NCBI GenBank assembly: GCA_947456845.1
Contig: CANGUJ010000251.1
Location: 1 to 6,230, forward strand
Length of the DNA: 6,230 nucleotides
DNA from: Burkholderiales bacterium
GTDB lineage: Bacteria > Pseudomonadota > Gammaproteobacteria > Burkholderiales > JAEUOS01
Direction of reading: 5' to 3'
Made by a program: the position numbers and the translations under genes. Positions 6,106 to 6,230 of this stretch are shown here, in pieces. The notes below the pieces were generated by a model. It made no database searches and was not told the DNA's origin. It saw nothing but the letters and a program-made list of their open reading frames with translations. Numbering within the stretch: position 1 is the first letter of the stretch; each line of letters opens with the position of its first letter.

Positions 6106-6230
6106 TCAGCGCTGTGCGCCGATGCGCGCCGCCAGAATCAACCCGACCGCGAGCGCGGCGACGAAGACCAGCGCATAAGGCGTACCGGTGGCCGCAAACA
6201 CCAGCGCAGGCCCCGGGCACAGGCCCGCCA
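6106..6230 (-). CDS. C-terminal end of YeeE/YedE-family (DUF6691-like) membrane protein, 5' end outside window
   Basis: Forty residues are visible, ending at TGA (6108-6106). The frame is read from 6228 downwards and the start is outside the window. The text begins AGLCPGPALVFAATGTPYAL and continues with the hydrophobic stretch VFVAALAVGLILAA and a short basic tail. The G-x-CPGPAL motif followed by a last transmembrane helix is characteristic of the YeeE/YedE-related DUF6691 proteins, integral membrane proteins linked to uptake of sulfur compounds such as thiosulfate. They are often encoded as paired half-size genes beside sulfur-oxidation or ArsR-type regulatory genes. Codon use is strongly G/C-ending, as in the other genes here, which supports this frame over the competing minus-strand frame at 6220-5960. 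It is followed by a GC hairpin. Family assignment rests on a short stretch; function is family-level knowledge only. Confidence 0.72.
   Translation of the reverse strand, partial: AGLCPGPALVFAATGTPYALVFVAALAVGLILAARIGAQR

Noticed and set aside
5924..6178. 84-residue + strand frame
   Set aside because: No good ribosome binding site, Arg/Ala/Gly-rich composition, and it overlaps the YeeE/YedE-like gene in antisense.
5960..6220. 86-residue minus-strand frame at the right end
   Set aside because: Arg/Gly/Ala-rich shadow. The adjacent frame on the same strand gives the CPGPAL motif and a transmembrane helix with consistent codon use.

Overview
The window is GC-rich throughout, with G/C-ending codons dominating its real reading frames. 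It looks like a chromosomal segment of a proteobacterium. The 7Fe ferredoxin and the very large fused flavoprotein resemble betaproteobacterial (Burkholderiales/Rhodocyclales-like) proteins as I remember them, but the genus cannot be read from this sequence. There is no insertion sequence, CRISPR array, tRNA or rRNA.

Layout. Positions 1-1823 (+) hold the 3' part of a large signalling-type ATPase gene whose start lies outside the window: the tail of an AAA module followed by TPR-like helical repeats, as in many class III adenylate cyclase/AAA/TPR proteins. It converges on a 1172-residue flavoprotein gene (5338-1820, -). The two stop codons overlap inside a short palindrome, leaving no intergenic DNA. 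Upstream of the flavoprotein on the same strand is fdxA (5733-5407, -), a 7Fe-8S ferredoxin with a recognisable sigma-70-type promoter and Shine-Dalgarno. A strong intrinsic terminator lies between fdxA and the flavoprotein gene, ending only 17 bases before its ATG. Positions 5734-6105 contain no convincing gene, only the fdxA promoter, a possible second -10 box, a tandem 13-mer and small hairpins. At the right edge (6230-6106, -) are the last 40 residues of a YeeE/YedE-type (DUF6691-like) membrane protein, followed directly by a GC hairpin.

How the genes may work together. The flavoprotein reads as a single-chain fusion of an NfnL/GltD-like half (Fe-S cysteines, FAD and NAD(P)H Rossmann folds) and an NfnS/PyrK-like half (FNR-type FAD/NAD(P) module with a C-terminal Fe-S cysteine motif). 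With a low-potential ferredoxin encoded next to it, the pair is a plausible ferredoxin:NAD(P)H electron-transfer module, possibly an electron-bifurcating transhydrogenase. It carries an unrecognised 240-residue N-terminal region and an insertion of about 65 residues in the NAD(P)H-binding half. This pair, and the terminator placed between its genes, is the most interesting content of the window. Its function is inferred from domain architecture and is not demonstrated.
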